This document shows positions 1 through 4,619 of a DNA stretch of 25,819 nt, in pieces. The stretch covers positions 1-25,819 of the IMG/VR virus record IMGVR_UViG_3300036785_000649. One strand, given 5' to 3'. Source of the stretch: a virus. The notes under the pieces are model-generated. The model was not told where the DNA came from. It saw nothing but the letters and a program-made list of their open reading frames with translations, and made no database searches. Position 1 is the stretch's first letter. Every line of letters begins with the position of its first letter. Made by a program: the position numbers and the translations under genes.

Positions 1-60
1 CCGCTCGATCTCCGCGTCAAGCTTGGAGATGGCAGTGGTGATAATGCTGGTGGAATCCAT
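1..60 (-). CDS. Small early protein, N-terminal 20 residues (partial)
   Basis: The gene starts at position 60 on the minus strand and runs off the left edge; only 20 codons are visible. They read as a Met followed by an Ile/Thr-rich helix and a Lys-Leu-Asp-Ala-Glu-Ile-Glu-Arg stretch. The start of the protein at 3180-3764 (MSAITIIAAIDAINVEIK) has a similar pattern, as does the N-terminal helix of the 4270-4575 protein. This suggests a third member of the same coiled-coil plus helix-turn-helix family, but the C-terminal part is outside the window so this is inference. An AAGGAGG-type ribosome-binding site lies about 9 nt upstream. The hammerhead element at 107-175 separates it from the gene before it. 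Confidence 0.7.
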   Translation of the reverse strand, partial: MDSTSIITTAISKLDAEIER

Positions 61-106
61 TGAAGATTCCCTCCTTGTGTTTGAGTGTGAGTATGTAGTA
101 CTCGGT

Positions 107-175
107 TGACTATGCTCTTCAGCGACCGGTCGTCACTCGGTCGGACGTTACCCTTTGATGGGTAACGTTTCGCTA
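107..175 (-). ncRNA. Type II hammerhead ribozyme HHR1
   Basis: Read on the minus strand: GC (173-172), GAAA (171-168), stem III of 8 bp plus the A-U closing pair (146-153 with 160-167), GUC (146-144), stem I of 6 bp (123-128 with 138-143), CUGAAGA (122-116), GC (115-114). The core is complete; position 7 is A instead of U, which the family allows. Predicted cleavage lies between 144 and 143. Stem II is short (2 GC pairs, then weak pairing). The stem I loop has UGACG, and GUCA at 110-107 could pair with its UGAC. The UAG stop of the upstream gene (175-173) overlaps the first stem II base. Confidence 0.88.
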
Positions 176-394
176 GTGTCGTTTCGATTCAGGGTGTGAC
201 TCGTGGTACGTAGCAAGCGCTAGGCCTGACCGTGCAGCGATGCGGAGTTCCGGGCCACCAAAGCCCAGTTCACCACATCCCTTCCACAAGTCACAGTCCC
301 ATTCGTCGAACATGCCATGGTTGAGGTATCCAAGTACCTCTTCTGCCAACATGTCATCGTTCGACATGGCAGTCAGAATCTCAATGGCATTCAA
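173..394 (-). CDS. Hypothetical small acidic protein (73 aa)
   Basis: I do not recognise the family. The 73-residue protein has an acidic helical N-terminus (about residues 1-25), a Trp/Cys segment (DEWDCDLWKGCG) in the middle and a His-rich tail. I chose the TTG start at 394: AAGGAGU lies 6 nt upstream, the same spacing seen for neighbouring genes, and no ATG in this frame fits the ribosome-binding site. The gene sits between HHR2 (upstream) and HHR1 (downstream), so its mRNA is predicted to be a one-gene unit. Its UAG overlaps the stem II strand of HHR1. Confidence 0.72.
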   Translation of the reverse strand: MNAIEILTAMSNDDMLAEEVLGYLNHGMFDEWDCDLWKGCGELGFGGPELRIAARSGLALATYHESHPESKRH

Positions 395-418
395 TGGGTT
401 ACTCCTTGAGTGTGAGTT

Positions 419-492
419 TGACTATGCTCATCAGCAAGTGAACGTCACTTCACTTGGACGTCCACAAACCAATGGCTGTGAACGTTTCGCAT
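419..492 (-). ncRNA. Type II hammerhead ribozyme HHR2
   Basis: Minus strand order: AUGC (492-489), GAAA (488-485), stem III of about 10 bp with two G-U wobbles (458-467 with 476-485), GUC (459-457), stem I of 8 perfect bp (435-442 with 449-456) with loop GUGACG, CUGAUGA (434-428), GCAU (427-424). Stem II is 4 bp (AUGC with GCAU). GUCA at 422-419 can pair with UGAC in the stem I loop. Predicted cleavage lies between 457 and 456. The UAA of the upstream gene (494-492) abuts the element. Confidence 0.9.
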
Positions 493-947
493 TACGGAAT
501 GAGTACTTCGAAGGCCTTTTCGATCAGCCGTCGCCGATGGGACAAGTAGTCCAGTGTGGCAACAGCGTCGCCCTTTTTGGGACTGCCATCAGGCGCTTCA
601 TCGTAGTACTTCATGGTTCGGTTAGTGTGGGCACTAACGCGGTCCATGTCACCTTGCCAGGCACCGAGCATCTCATCGGTGGACAAGTCAGTGACCAACT
701 CGATCTCGGTGATCGGGATGATGGACGGGCGGTCATGGCCAATGAAGGCCACTCTGTGCGACTTGCCAGTGGTCGGTTCCGTCTTACCCATAGGGGTGCG
801 ACGGTGATCGTCCACATCCAGTACTGTACCGAGCTTACCTATGGTCTTGTAATAACCACAAGCACTCGGACGGGACTGGCACAAGCTGCACTTCTCTGTG
901 TCGTGAGTGCACCTTACGGTGTCACCCACTGAAAACACAGGGGTCAT
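492..947 (-). CDS. Hypothetical SH3-like protein with Cys cluster (151 aa)
   Basis: The N-terminus (FSVGDTVRC) looks like the first strand of a small SH3/KOW-like barrel. Four cysteines at residues 13, 20, 23 and 30 could bind a metal ion within or next to it. The rest is mixed alpha/beta with a basic C-terminal helix. No enzyme motif is visible and I do not know the function. The ATG at 947 has AAGGAGU 5 nt upstream. The gene lies between HHR3 (upstream) and HHR2 (downstream). Metal binding and nucleic-acid contact are inference. Confidence 0.8.
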   Translation of the reverse strand: MTPVFSVGDTVRCTHDTEKCSLCQSRPSACGYYKTIGKLGTVLDVDDHRRTPMGKTEPTTGKSHRVAFIGHDRPSIIPITEIELVTDLSTDEMLGAWQGDMDRVSAHTNRTMKYYDEAPDGSPKKGDAVATLDYLSHRRRLIEKAFEVLIP

Positions 948-975
948 AGGTTACTCCTTGTTGTGAGTGTGAGTG

Positions 976-1042
976 TGACTATGCTCTTCAGTACCGATTC
1001 GTCACATCGGTAGACGTGCCACAATCAAGTGACACGTTTCGC
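976..1042 (-). ncRNA. Type II hammerhead ribozyme HHR3
   Basis: Minus strand order: GC (1042-1041), GAAA (1040-1037), stem III of about 9 bp with one U-G wobble (1014-1022 with 1029-1037), GUC (1015-1013), stem I of 7 perfect bp (992-998 with 1006-1012) with loop GUGACGA, CUGAAGA (991-985), GC (984-983). GUCAC at 979-975 is complementary to GUGAC in the stem I loop (5 bp). Predicted cleavage lies between 1013 and 1012. Stem II shows only the 2 GC pairs plus weak extension. The upstream UAA (1046-1044) is one base away. Confidence 0.9.
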
Positions 1043-1043
1043 T

Positions 1044-1640
1044 TTATACCCAGCAGTGGCAAGGTTCGGGACCACCACACGCCATGCAAGGCACGTACTG
1101 CTCGGAGTCAATCTGCTCCTGTCCACCGCTCTTCAACCAGTCCTGCTCCTCATGATCCCATCGGGCCATTTCGGTTTCCAACTTCATGACACGTAGGTCC
1201 TCTACGAACCGGCAAGGACCACAGATCATGAGGTCGTCCCAGTTCCAGGGCTCGATGCCACCGATGTTGATTAGGCGCACGTCGAACCGGTACATGTCGC
1301 AGACGTCACACATGGTCAGCACGTCACCGCGAGTGTGACTGTAGTCACGCACGCTGTCACTTGCTAGGACCAGGTCATCTGCCTCGACACTGGGCTCAGT
1401 GAACCAGGACGCAGTCTCGAATGGGAAGGTGCCGAATCGCTCGGTACCGTACGGCCACATCACCACCACATAGGGTGGAATGTCGATGTGCTGCAACGTG
1501 TCGTCGTCCACATCGCCGTCCCAATCGGTTATGTCCACGATGATGCCACAAGGCATGGGAACGTCCTGGTACTCCGTATTGACTACGGCACCAACGAACA
1601 GGTCCTGGCCCTTGGCATCGATCACCTTGGGGTAGGTCAT
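1044..1640 (-). CDS. Cys-rich, zinc-ribbon-like hypothetical protein (198 aa)
   Basis: The open frame continues upstream to 1832, but that part crosses the ribozyme and leader of HHR4. The ATG at 1640, with AAGGAGU just upstream, is the real start (MTYPKVIDAKGQ). The N-terminal third (about residues 5-60) looks like a small beta-barrel. A CDVC pair and an ICGPC pair further on form a likely zinc ribbon, and a second Cys cluster (CMACGGPEPCHC) ends the protein. It may bind nucleic acid or another protein, but this is inference. It lies between HHR4 and HHR3. Confidence 0.82.
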   Translation of the reverse strand: MTYPKVIDAKGQDLFVGAVVNTEYQDVPMPCGIIVDITDWDGDVDDDTLQHIDIPPYVVVMWPYGTERFGTFPFETASWFTEPSVEADDLVLASDSVRDYSHTRGDVLTMCDVCDMYRFDVRLINIGGIEPWNWDDLMICGPCRFVEDLRVMKLETEMARWDHEEQDWLKSGGQEQIDSEQYVPCMACGGPEPCHCWV

Positions 1641-1667
1641 TAGGTTACTCCTTGTGTGAGTGTAAGT

Positions 1668-1734
1668 TGACATATGCTCATCAGTGTACGTTCTGTCACG
1701 ACGTACAGACGGCACCGAAGTGCCGTTTCGCTTA
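1668..1734 (-). ncRNA. Type II hammerhead ribozyme HHR4
   Basis: Minus strand order: UAAGC (1734-1730), GAAA (1729-1726), stem III of 7 bp with a CGAA-type tetraloop on the plus strand (UUCG on the RNA), GUC (1710-1708), stem I of 7 bp (1685-1691 with 1701-1707) with loop CGUGACAGA, CUGAUGA (1684-1678), GCAUA (1677-1673). Stem II is 2 GC pairs, an A-A mismatch and two A-U pairs. The next five bases, UGUCA (1672-1668), are complementary to UGACA in the stem I loop; in this copy both sides differ from the UGACG/AGUCA form. Predicted cleavage lies between 1708 and 1707. Confidence 0.92.
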
Positions 1735-1869
1735 CAATGACTGGACCTTCTTGTTGCACCGTTCGCAAATGGGAACCTCTCCCAGGATCGGATGCTTGCG
1801 AGTGGTTGTGGCAGGATTAGTGCACAAAGCAAACCACTGGCAAATTACCGTGTCCCAAATGGCGCGCAT
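1732..1869 (-). CDS. Small zinc-finger protein (45 aa)
   Basis: The ATG at 1869 overlaps the UAA of the preceding gene (TAATG), so translation is probably coupled. The 45-residue product has C10, C16, H26, C35 and C38 in a pattern ending VPICERC. Small zinc-finger proteins of the CxNPA...HPxLGxVPxCxRC type are common in actinobacteriophages. Metal binding by C16, H26, C35 and C38 is likely; its target is unknown. The UAA at 1734-1732 touches HHR4 directly, so the ribosome ending here would cover the ribozyme's 5' strand. Confidence 0.78.
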   Translation of the reverse strand: MRAIWDTVICQWFALCTNPATTTRKHPILGEVPICERCNKKVQSL

Positions 1870-2111
1870 TACAGTACCCTCAGGATGCCATCTTGCTGAA
1901 CGGGAGTGGGACCGGACAAGTCATCGAATTCGATGACGTAGTCCACATCACCAGGTGACAACACGGCATCGGGTGCCATGTCATCGTTGAACTCCTGCAC
2001 AATGGCAGCGAATTCAGGACTGGTGTTGTCGTTGTGCGTGATGGTACCGTTGCCACCGCTCAGGTCCTCGTAGTAGACACGAGTCCCAATCGGCAAGGGA
2101 TGGGTAATCAC
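1869..2111 (-). CDS. Hypothetical acidic SH3-like protein (80 aa)
   Basis: The start is GTG at 2111, with AAGGAGU 6 nt upstream; no in-frame ATG fits. The N-terminus (PIGTRVYYEDLSGGNGTI) reads like the first strands of a small SH3/KOW-like barrel. The remainder is acidic (many Asp and Glu). No catalytic motif is seen and the function is unknown. It shares a TAATG overlap with the 45-residue zinc-finger gene downstream, so the two form a two-gene unit between HHR5 and HHR4. Confidence 0.75.
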   Translation of the reverse strand: MITHPLPIGTRVYYEDLSGGNGTITHNDNTSPEFAAIVQEFNDDMAPDAVLSPGDVDYVIEFDDLSGPTPVQQDGILRVL

Positions 2112-2313
2112 TATGTAACTCCTTGTGAGTGTGAGTGTTGACTATGCTCATCAGTGACCGGTCGTCAGTTGGCCAGACGGTACCGAAGTACCGTTTCGCT
2201 ATAGCAGTCCAATCAGGAAGTGGACGGGGAATCATCTCGATGTGGTGAACGCACACGATGACAGTATGCAACCAGTGGGCAGCGTTGGTGAGTGCCAAGT
2301 GAATGGTCCTCAT
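2014..2313 (-). CDS. Open frame with no stop before HHR5; doubtful small gene
   Basis: The ATG at 2313 overlaps the TGA of the preceding gene (ATGA), as expected for a coupled gene. The frame is not closed before the ribozyme: it passes through HHR5, its leader and most of the next gene, ending at 2014. Only the first 46 codons lie upstream of the predicted cleavage site, which falls exactly on a codon boundary. The first 40 residues contain His/Trp-rich segments and look like a plausible small protein; the rest is probably accidental. A UAG in another frame (2201-2199) sits where other genes place their stop, so a frameshift or sequencing error is possible. I do not recognise a family. Confidence 0.4.
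   Translation of the reverse strand: MRTIHLALTNAAHWLHTVIVCVHHIEMIPRPLPDWTAIAKRYFGTVWPTDDRSLMSIVNTHTHKELHSDYPSLADWDSCLLRGPERWQRYHHAQRQHQS
2139..2204 (-). ncRNA. Type II hammerhead ribozyme HHR5
   Basis: Minus strand order: CUAUAGC (2204-2198), GAAA (2197-2194), stem III of 7 bp with a UUCG loop, GUC (2178-2176), stem I of 5 bp including one G-U (2155-2159 with 2171-2175) with a loop holding CUGACGACC, CUGAUGA (2154-2148), GCAUAG (2147-2142). Stem II pairs CUAU-(A)-GC with GCAUAG with one bulged A. GUCA (2142-2139) can pair with UGAC in the loop. Predicted cleavage lies between 2176 and 2175. Confidence 0.9.
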
Positions 2314-2489
2314 GCCGCTGCCACCGTCACCGTGATCTCATCGGGAGTACCGATCTCGGCGTGCAGTTCCTTGCTGATGTAAAGGGTACGAATGTAAGGT
2401 GACTCATCGTCCCCAACCAGCTCGGTGAACCGCACGCAGTTCTTGGTTTCCTTTTCTATGGTGAAGGGAATTTCCACTGCGTTGTACAT
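2310..2489 (-). CDS. Hypothetical small beta-rich protein (59 aa)
   Basis: The start is the ATG at 2489, right after an AAGGAGU and the conserved leader of HHR6; the longer frame upstream crosses the ribozyme and is rejected. The 59-residue protein alternates charged and hydrophobic residues as in a small antiparallel sheet (KNCVRFTEL, IRTLYISKEL, EITVTVAA). Small phage proteins with a similar TLYI-K-L pattern are common but have no known function. Its TGA overlaps the ATG at 2313. Confidence 0.8.
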   Translation of the reverse strand: MYNAVEIPFTIEKETKNCVRFTELVGDDESPYIRTLYISKELHAEIGTPDEITVTVAAA

Positions 2490-2515
2490 GGTTACTCCTT
2501 GAGTGTGAGTGTAAG

Positions 2516-2582
2516 TTGACAGGCTCATCAGTACCGACATGTCAAGTCGGTAGACGGGACATTCACTGCCCCGTTTCGCCTG
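2516..2582 (-). ncRNA. Type II hammerhead ribozyme HHR6, with a stop codon in its stem III loop
   Basis: Minus strand order: CAGGC (2582-2578), GAAA (2577-2574), stem III of 8 bp (2554-2561 with 2567-2574; one G-U) with loop GUGAA, GUC (2555-2553), stem I of 7 perfect bp (2532-2538 with 2546-2552) with loop UUGACAU, CUGAUGA (2531-2525), GCCUG (2524-2520). Stem II can form 5 bp and differs in sequence from the other copies. UGUCAA (2521-2516) is fully complementary to UUGACA of the loop. Its first two bases are shared with the outer stem II pairs, so the two helices compete. Predicted cleavage lies between 2553 and 2552. The upstream gene ends at UGA 2565-2563, inside the stem III loop. Confidence 0.93.
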
Positions 2583-3093
2583 AGTGCAAGAACTCAGACA
2601 AGCGACCAATGACACGGTCCACTTCATCCTGCATGCCACTTTCGGCACCGTTGTAAATGAAGTCTCCCATGTACATGATCGCCTGGTCAAGCGCATCTGC
2701 CAGTGTCAAACCGTCCTTCTCCTCATTGAGGAAATGAGCGGTGACCTTTGCCAATGCCTGTTGACCCTTGCGCGTCCTAGTGGCGGTACGCTCGCGCGTT
2801 TCCACCACCGTGATCTCGTGTGCCGGTTCATTCGGTTGCCGCTTGGCACGAATGGGCCTGGTTGGGTTATTGATGAGTTGCATGTACTCACCTTTCACCC
2901 CACGAGTGGTCGGTGCCGGATCGGTGACAACACTGCGCAAACGCTGTGCCGTCTTGATACGAACCCTCCGACCAGTGGCCTCATTCTCAGCGACCCAGCC
3001 GGTAGTGGCCTTGCCGATGATTTGAACGATGACCATTGCGTTACTGACCTTGGCCTTGTAACGGCCACCGATCTTCACGTCTTTGGCGTGCAT
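2563..3093 (-). CDS. Hypothetical SH3-like protein (176 aa) ending inside HHR6
   Basis: The ATG at 3093 has AAGGAGU only 3 nt upstream. Residues 1-50 (DVKIGGRYKAKVSNAMVIV, then a WVAENEATGRRVRIK strand pair) look like a small beta-barrel module seen in many actinobacteriophage early proteins. The middle is a basic linker (TRERTATRTRKGQ) and the C-terminal 60 residues are a helical domain. The function is unknown; nucleic-acid binding is possible. The last eight codons and the UGA lie inside the ribozyme HHR6, so coding and ribozyme sequence overlap. This makes translation and ribozyme folding mutually exclusive. Confidence 0.82.
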   Translation of the reverse strand: MHAKDVKIGGRYKAKVSNAMVIVQIIGKATTGWVAENEATGRRVRIKTAQRLRSVVTDPAPTTRGVKGEYMQLINNPTRPIRAKRQPNEPAHEITVVETRERTATRTRKGQQALAKVTAHFLNEEKDGLTLADALDQAIMYMGDFIYNGAESGMQDEVDRVIGRLSEFLHSGETGQ

Positions 3094-3119
3094 GGTACTC
3101 CTTGTGTGTGAGTGTTAGT

Positions 3120-3180
3120 TGACTATGCTCATCAGTGCCACTTCGTCACAGTGACAGACGGGACCGAAGTCCCGTTTCGC
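3120..3180 (-). ncRNA. Type II hammerhead ribozyme HHR7
   Basis: Minus strand order: GC (3180-3179), GAAA (3178-3175), stem III of 7 bp with UUCG loop, GUC (3159-3157), stem I of 7 bp with one U-G (3136-3142 with 3150-3156) and loop GUGACGA, CUGAUGA (3135-3129), GC (3128-3127). GUCA at 3123-3120 can pair with UGAC in the loop. Predicted cleavage lies between 3157 and 3156. The UAG of the upstream gene (3182-3180) overlaps the first stem II base. Confidence 0.92.
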
Positions 3181-3764
3181 TAAGCGATGGAACGCTTCAC
3201 GTGGTACACGTAATTCGGCGCAATGCCGAGAGTGTCACCGATCTGCTGAGGGGACTTACCCTTGTTCAGCAGGGCGATGATCTGGTCCCGCCGAGTGACC
3301 TTGCCATTTGACTTGGCCTGCTTGGCGGCACGTGCCTTTTCGAGGTTCGCCAGGGTCTGCTTGCGCGTTTGGCCATTGCCACTTTTAGTGGACTTACGAG
3401 TGGCCTGCTTCACAGCGGACTTCACGAACGCTTCACCAGCCTCTTCGCTGTTCATCTTGCGACGCCGACGAGGACTGGGACCGTCACCGGTGGACTTGCT
3501 GGCACCCTCGATGATCGAGTCTGCCAGGTCATTCGCCAGTGTGCCCTCTTCGTCATCGACGATCTTGCCAGTGGCAATCACGGGACCCTCAGTGACCTTG
3601 ACGGGGCGAATGCGCTGACCCTTGCGGATCGGCTTCGCCTCATCAGTGGACACCAGGGTACCGAGCGTGTCACGTGCGTTGACCAGTCGGTCGATCTCGT
3701 CCTGGTGGGACTTGATCTCGACGTTGATAGCGTCGATGGCAGCGATGATGGTAATAGCGGACAT
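3180..3764 (-). CDS. Coiled-coil plus helix-turn-helix protein (194 aa)
   Basis: The ATG at 3764 follows an AAGGAGU; the longer frame to 3818 runs through HHR8's leader and is rejected. Residues 1-40 form a likely coiled coil (IDAINVEIKSHQDEIDRL). A long basic, Lys/Arg-rich middle includes PSPRRRRK. The C-terminal 38 residues form a helix-turn-helix (IIALLNKGKSPQQIGDTLGI, then YVYHVKRSIA). The protein at 4270-4575 has the same order of parts and a similar C-terminus, so the two are paralogues. A DNA-binding regulator is the best guess. Confidence 0.85.
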   Translation of the reverse strand: MSAITIIAAIDAINVEIKSHQDEIDRLVNARDTLGTLVSTDEAKPIRKGQRIRPVKVTEGPVIATGKIVDDEEGTLANDLADSIIEGASKSTGDGPSPRRRRKMNSEEAGEAFVKSAVKQATRKSTKSGNGQTRKQTLANLEKARAAKQAKSNGKVTRRDQIIALLNKGKSPQQIGDTLGIAPNYVYHVKRSIA

Positions 3765-3803
3765 GTTACTCCTTGTGTGAGTATGAGTGTTAGATTCTGA
3801 CAG

Positions 3804-3869
3804 TGACATGGTCATCATCAGCAGTGGAATGTCAATCCACTGGACGCCACTTGGTGTGGCGTTTCGACC
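3804..3869 (-). ncRNA. Type II hammerhead ribozyme HHR8 (extra U after the core)
   Basis: Minus strand order: GGUC (3869-3866), GAAA (3865-3862), stem III of 7 bp (3844-3850 with 3856-3862) with loop ACCAA, GUC (3845-3843), stem I of 7 perfect bp (3822-3828 with 3836-3842) with loop UUGACAU, CUGAUGA (3821-3815), an extra U (3814), GACC (3813-3810). Stem II is 4 bp. AUGUCA (3809-3804) begins directly after stem II and is complementary to all six bases UGACAU of the loop. Predicted cleavage lies between 3843 and 3842. Confidence 0.9.
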
Positions 3870-3872
3870 GGG

Positions 3873-4178
3873 TTAGAAATCACGCGCGTCGCTGATCAGT
3901 TCCGCCCAAGTGGCGTACTCATCGAGCAGTTCCGCGTATGAATCGGCGAACATGGCACCATCTTCCACTTCGTTGAATGCCTCTGGCATGTACGTGTGGA
4001 GGTAAGTGGACAGCTGTTCGATGTTTGACTCATCGATGAGGGGACGCTCGTTGGTACCGCTCACTGCACCAGTGGCAGGGTCAACGACGTAGTCCCACTT
4101 TCGATTGTTGCGAAGTTCACCGTACATGCCAGCAAGTGTGGCAGCGAAGGTGGCATCGGCAATGTCAACGGGGTTCAT
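3873..4178 (-). CDS. Hypothetical acidic helical protein (101 aa), paralogue of 7333-7587
   Basis: The ATG at 4178 lies 6 nt after AAGGAGU. The protein is acidic and helical. Its start (IADATFAATLAGMYGEL) and end (TYMPEAFNEV, then YAELLDEYATWAELISDARD) match the plus-strand protein at 7333-7587 (TADNAFATVMCDTYGEF; DYMPHAF; YASLIDE; FVELLEMARD). The pair is clearly related, though I know no function for the family. This copy has an insertion of about 20 residues (RKWDYVVDPATGAVSG) that the other lacks. It lies between HHR9 and HHR8. Confidence 0.83.
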   Translation of the reverse strand: MNPVDIADATFAATLAGMYGELRNNRKWDYVVDPATGAVSGTNERPLIDESNIEQLSTYLHTYMPEAFNEVEDGAMFADSYAELLDEYATWAELISDARDF

Positions 4179-4207
4179 ATGTGTACTCCTTGAGTGTGAG
4201 TGTGAAG

Positions 4208-4271
4208 TGGCAAGTCATCATCAGGCGGTGAATGCCAATCACCGCGACGCCACCGAAGTGGCGTTTCGACT
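4208..4271 (-). ncRNA. Type II hammerhead ribozyme HHR9 (extra U; compensated loop change)
   Basis: Minus strand order: AGUC (4271-4268), GAAA (4267-4264), stem III of 7 bp with UUCG loop, GUC (4248-4246), stem I of 7 perfect bp (4225-4231 with 4239-4245) with loop UUGGCAU, CUGAUGA (4224-4218), an extra U (4217), GACU (4216-4213). Stem II is 4 bp; compared with HHR8 the outer pair changes from G-C to A-U. The loop carries UGGCA instead of UGACA, and the linker carries UGCCA (4212-4208) instead of UGUCA, so pairing is kept. Predicted cleavage lies between 4246 and 4245. The UAG of the upstream gene (4272-4270) lies in stem II. Confidence 0.93.
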
Positions 4272-4575
4272 AGTCCTCGTAATCGAAGTCAGTGTCAATC
4301 TCCCACGCCGCGCGCACCTTGTACACGTAGCGGGGGTGAGTACCGAGCATCTCTGCCAGGTCCTTCGCCGACATGTCGGGATGGGACAGGATCTGCTCGG
4401 TGCGCTCGCCGTAGGCCACTTTGTTGTTGTAGTGGACCGTCGTGACGTTGCGCTTCACTGACTTGTCAGTGGCAACGGTCTTGCTGCTGACACCAACCAG
4501 TGCATTGCGCTCAGCGGTGAGCGTGGCAATGACCTGGTCGAGGTCAGCGATGTGGGACTTGGTTGCGTTAGACAT
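4270..4575 (-). CDS. Small coiled-coil plus helix-turn-helix protein (101 aa), first gene of the operon
   Basis: The ATG at 4575 follows an AAGGAGU. Residues 5-35 form a likely coiled coil (SHIADLDQVIATLTAERNAL). Residues 55-92 form a helix-turn-helix (ILSHPDMSAKDLAEMLGTHP, then RYVYKVRAAW) that resembles the C-terminus of the 3180-3764 protein. The tail is acidic (DTDFDYED). As the first gene after the likely promoter and a DNA-binding candidate, it could regulate this arm; that is inference. Its UAG lies within the stem II strand of HHR9. Confidence 0.83.
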   Translation of the reverse strand: MSNATKSHIADLDQVIATLTAERNALVGVSSKTVATDKSVKRNVTTVHYNNKVAYGERTEQILSHPDMSAKDLAEMLGTHPRYVYKVRAAWEIDTDFDYED

Positions 4576-4619
4576 TGTGTAACTCCTTGATATGAGTGTG
4601 AGTGTTAGTTGGTACTACA

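Noticed and set aside
240-932. Long plus-strand open frame opposite the 173-947 genes
   Set aside because: It is antisense to two genes and HHR2, with no ribosome-binding site; it is a shadow frame.
1641-1832. N-terminal extension of the 1044-1640 gene
   Set aside because: It crosses HHR4 and its leader; the ATG at 1640 has the ribosome-binding site shared by the other genes.
3636-3655. CUGAUGAGGCGAAG on the minus strand, like a hammerhead core
   Set aside because: It lies inside a coding region, lacks GAAA and GUC in the right places, and has no stem I or III.
3765-3818. N-terminal extension of the 3180-3764 gene
   Set aside because: It reads through the HHR8 core and leader; the ATG at 3764 has the conserved AAGGAGU.
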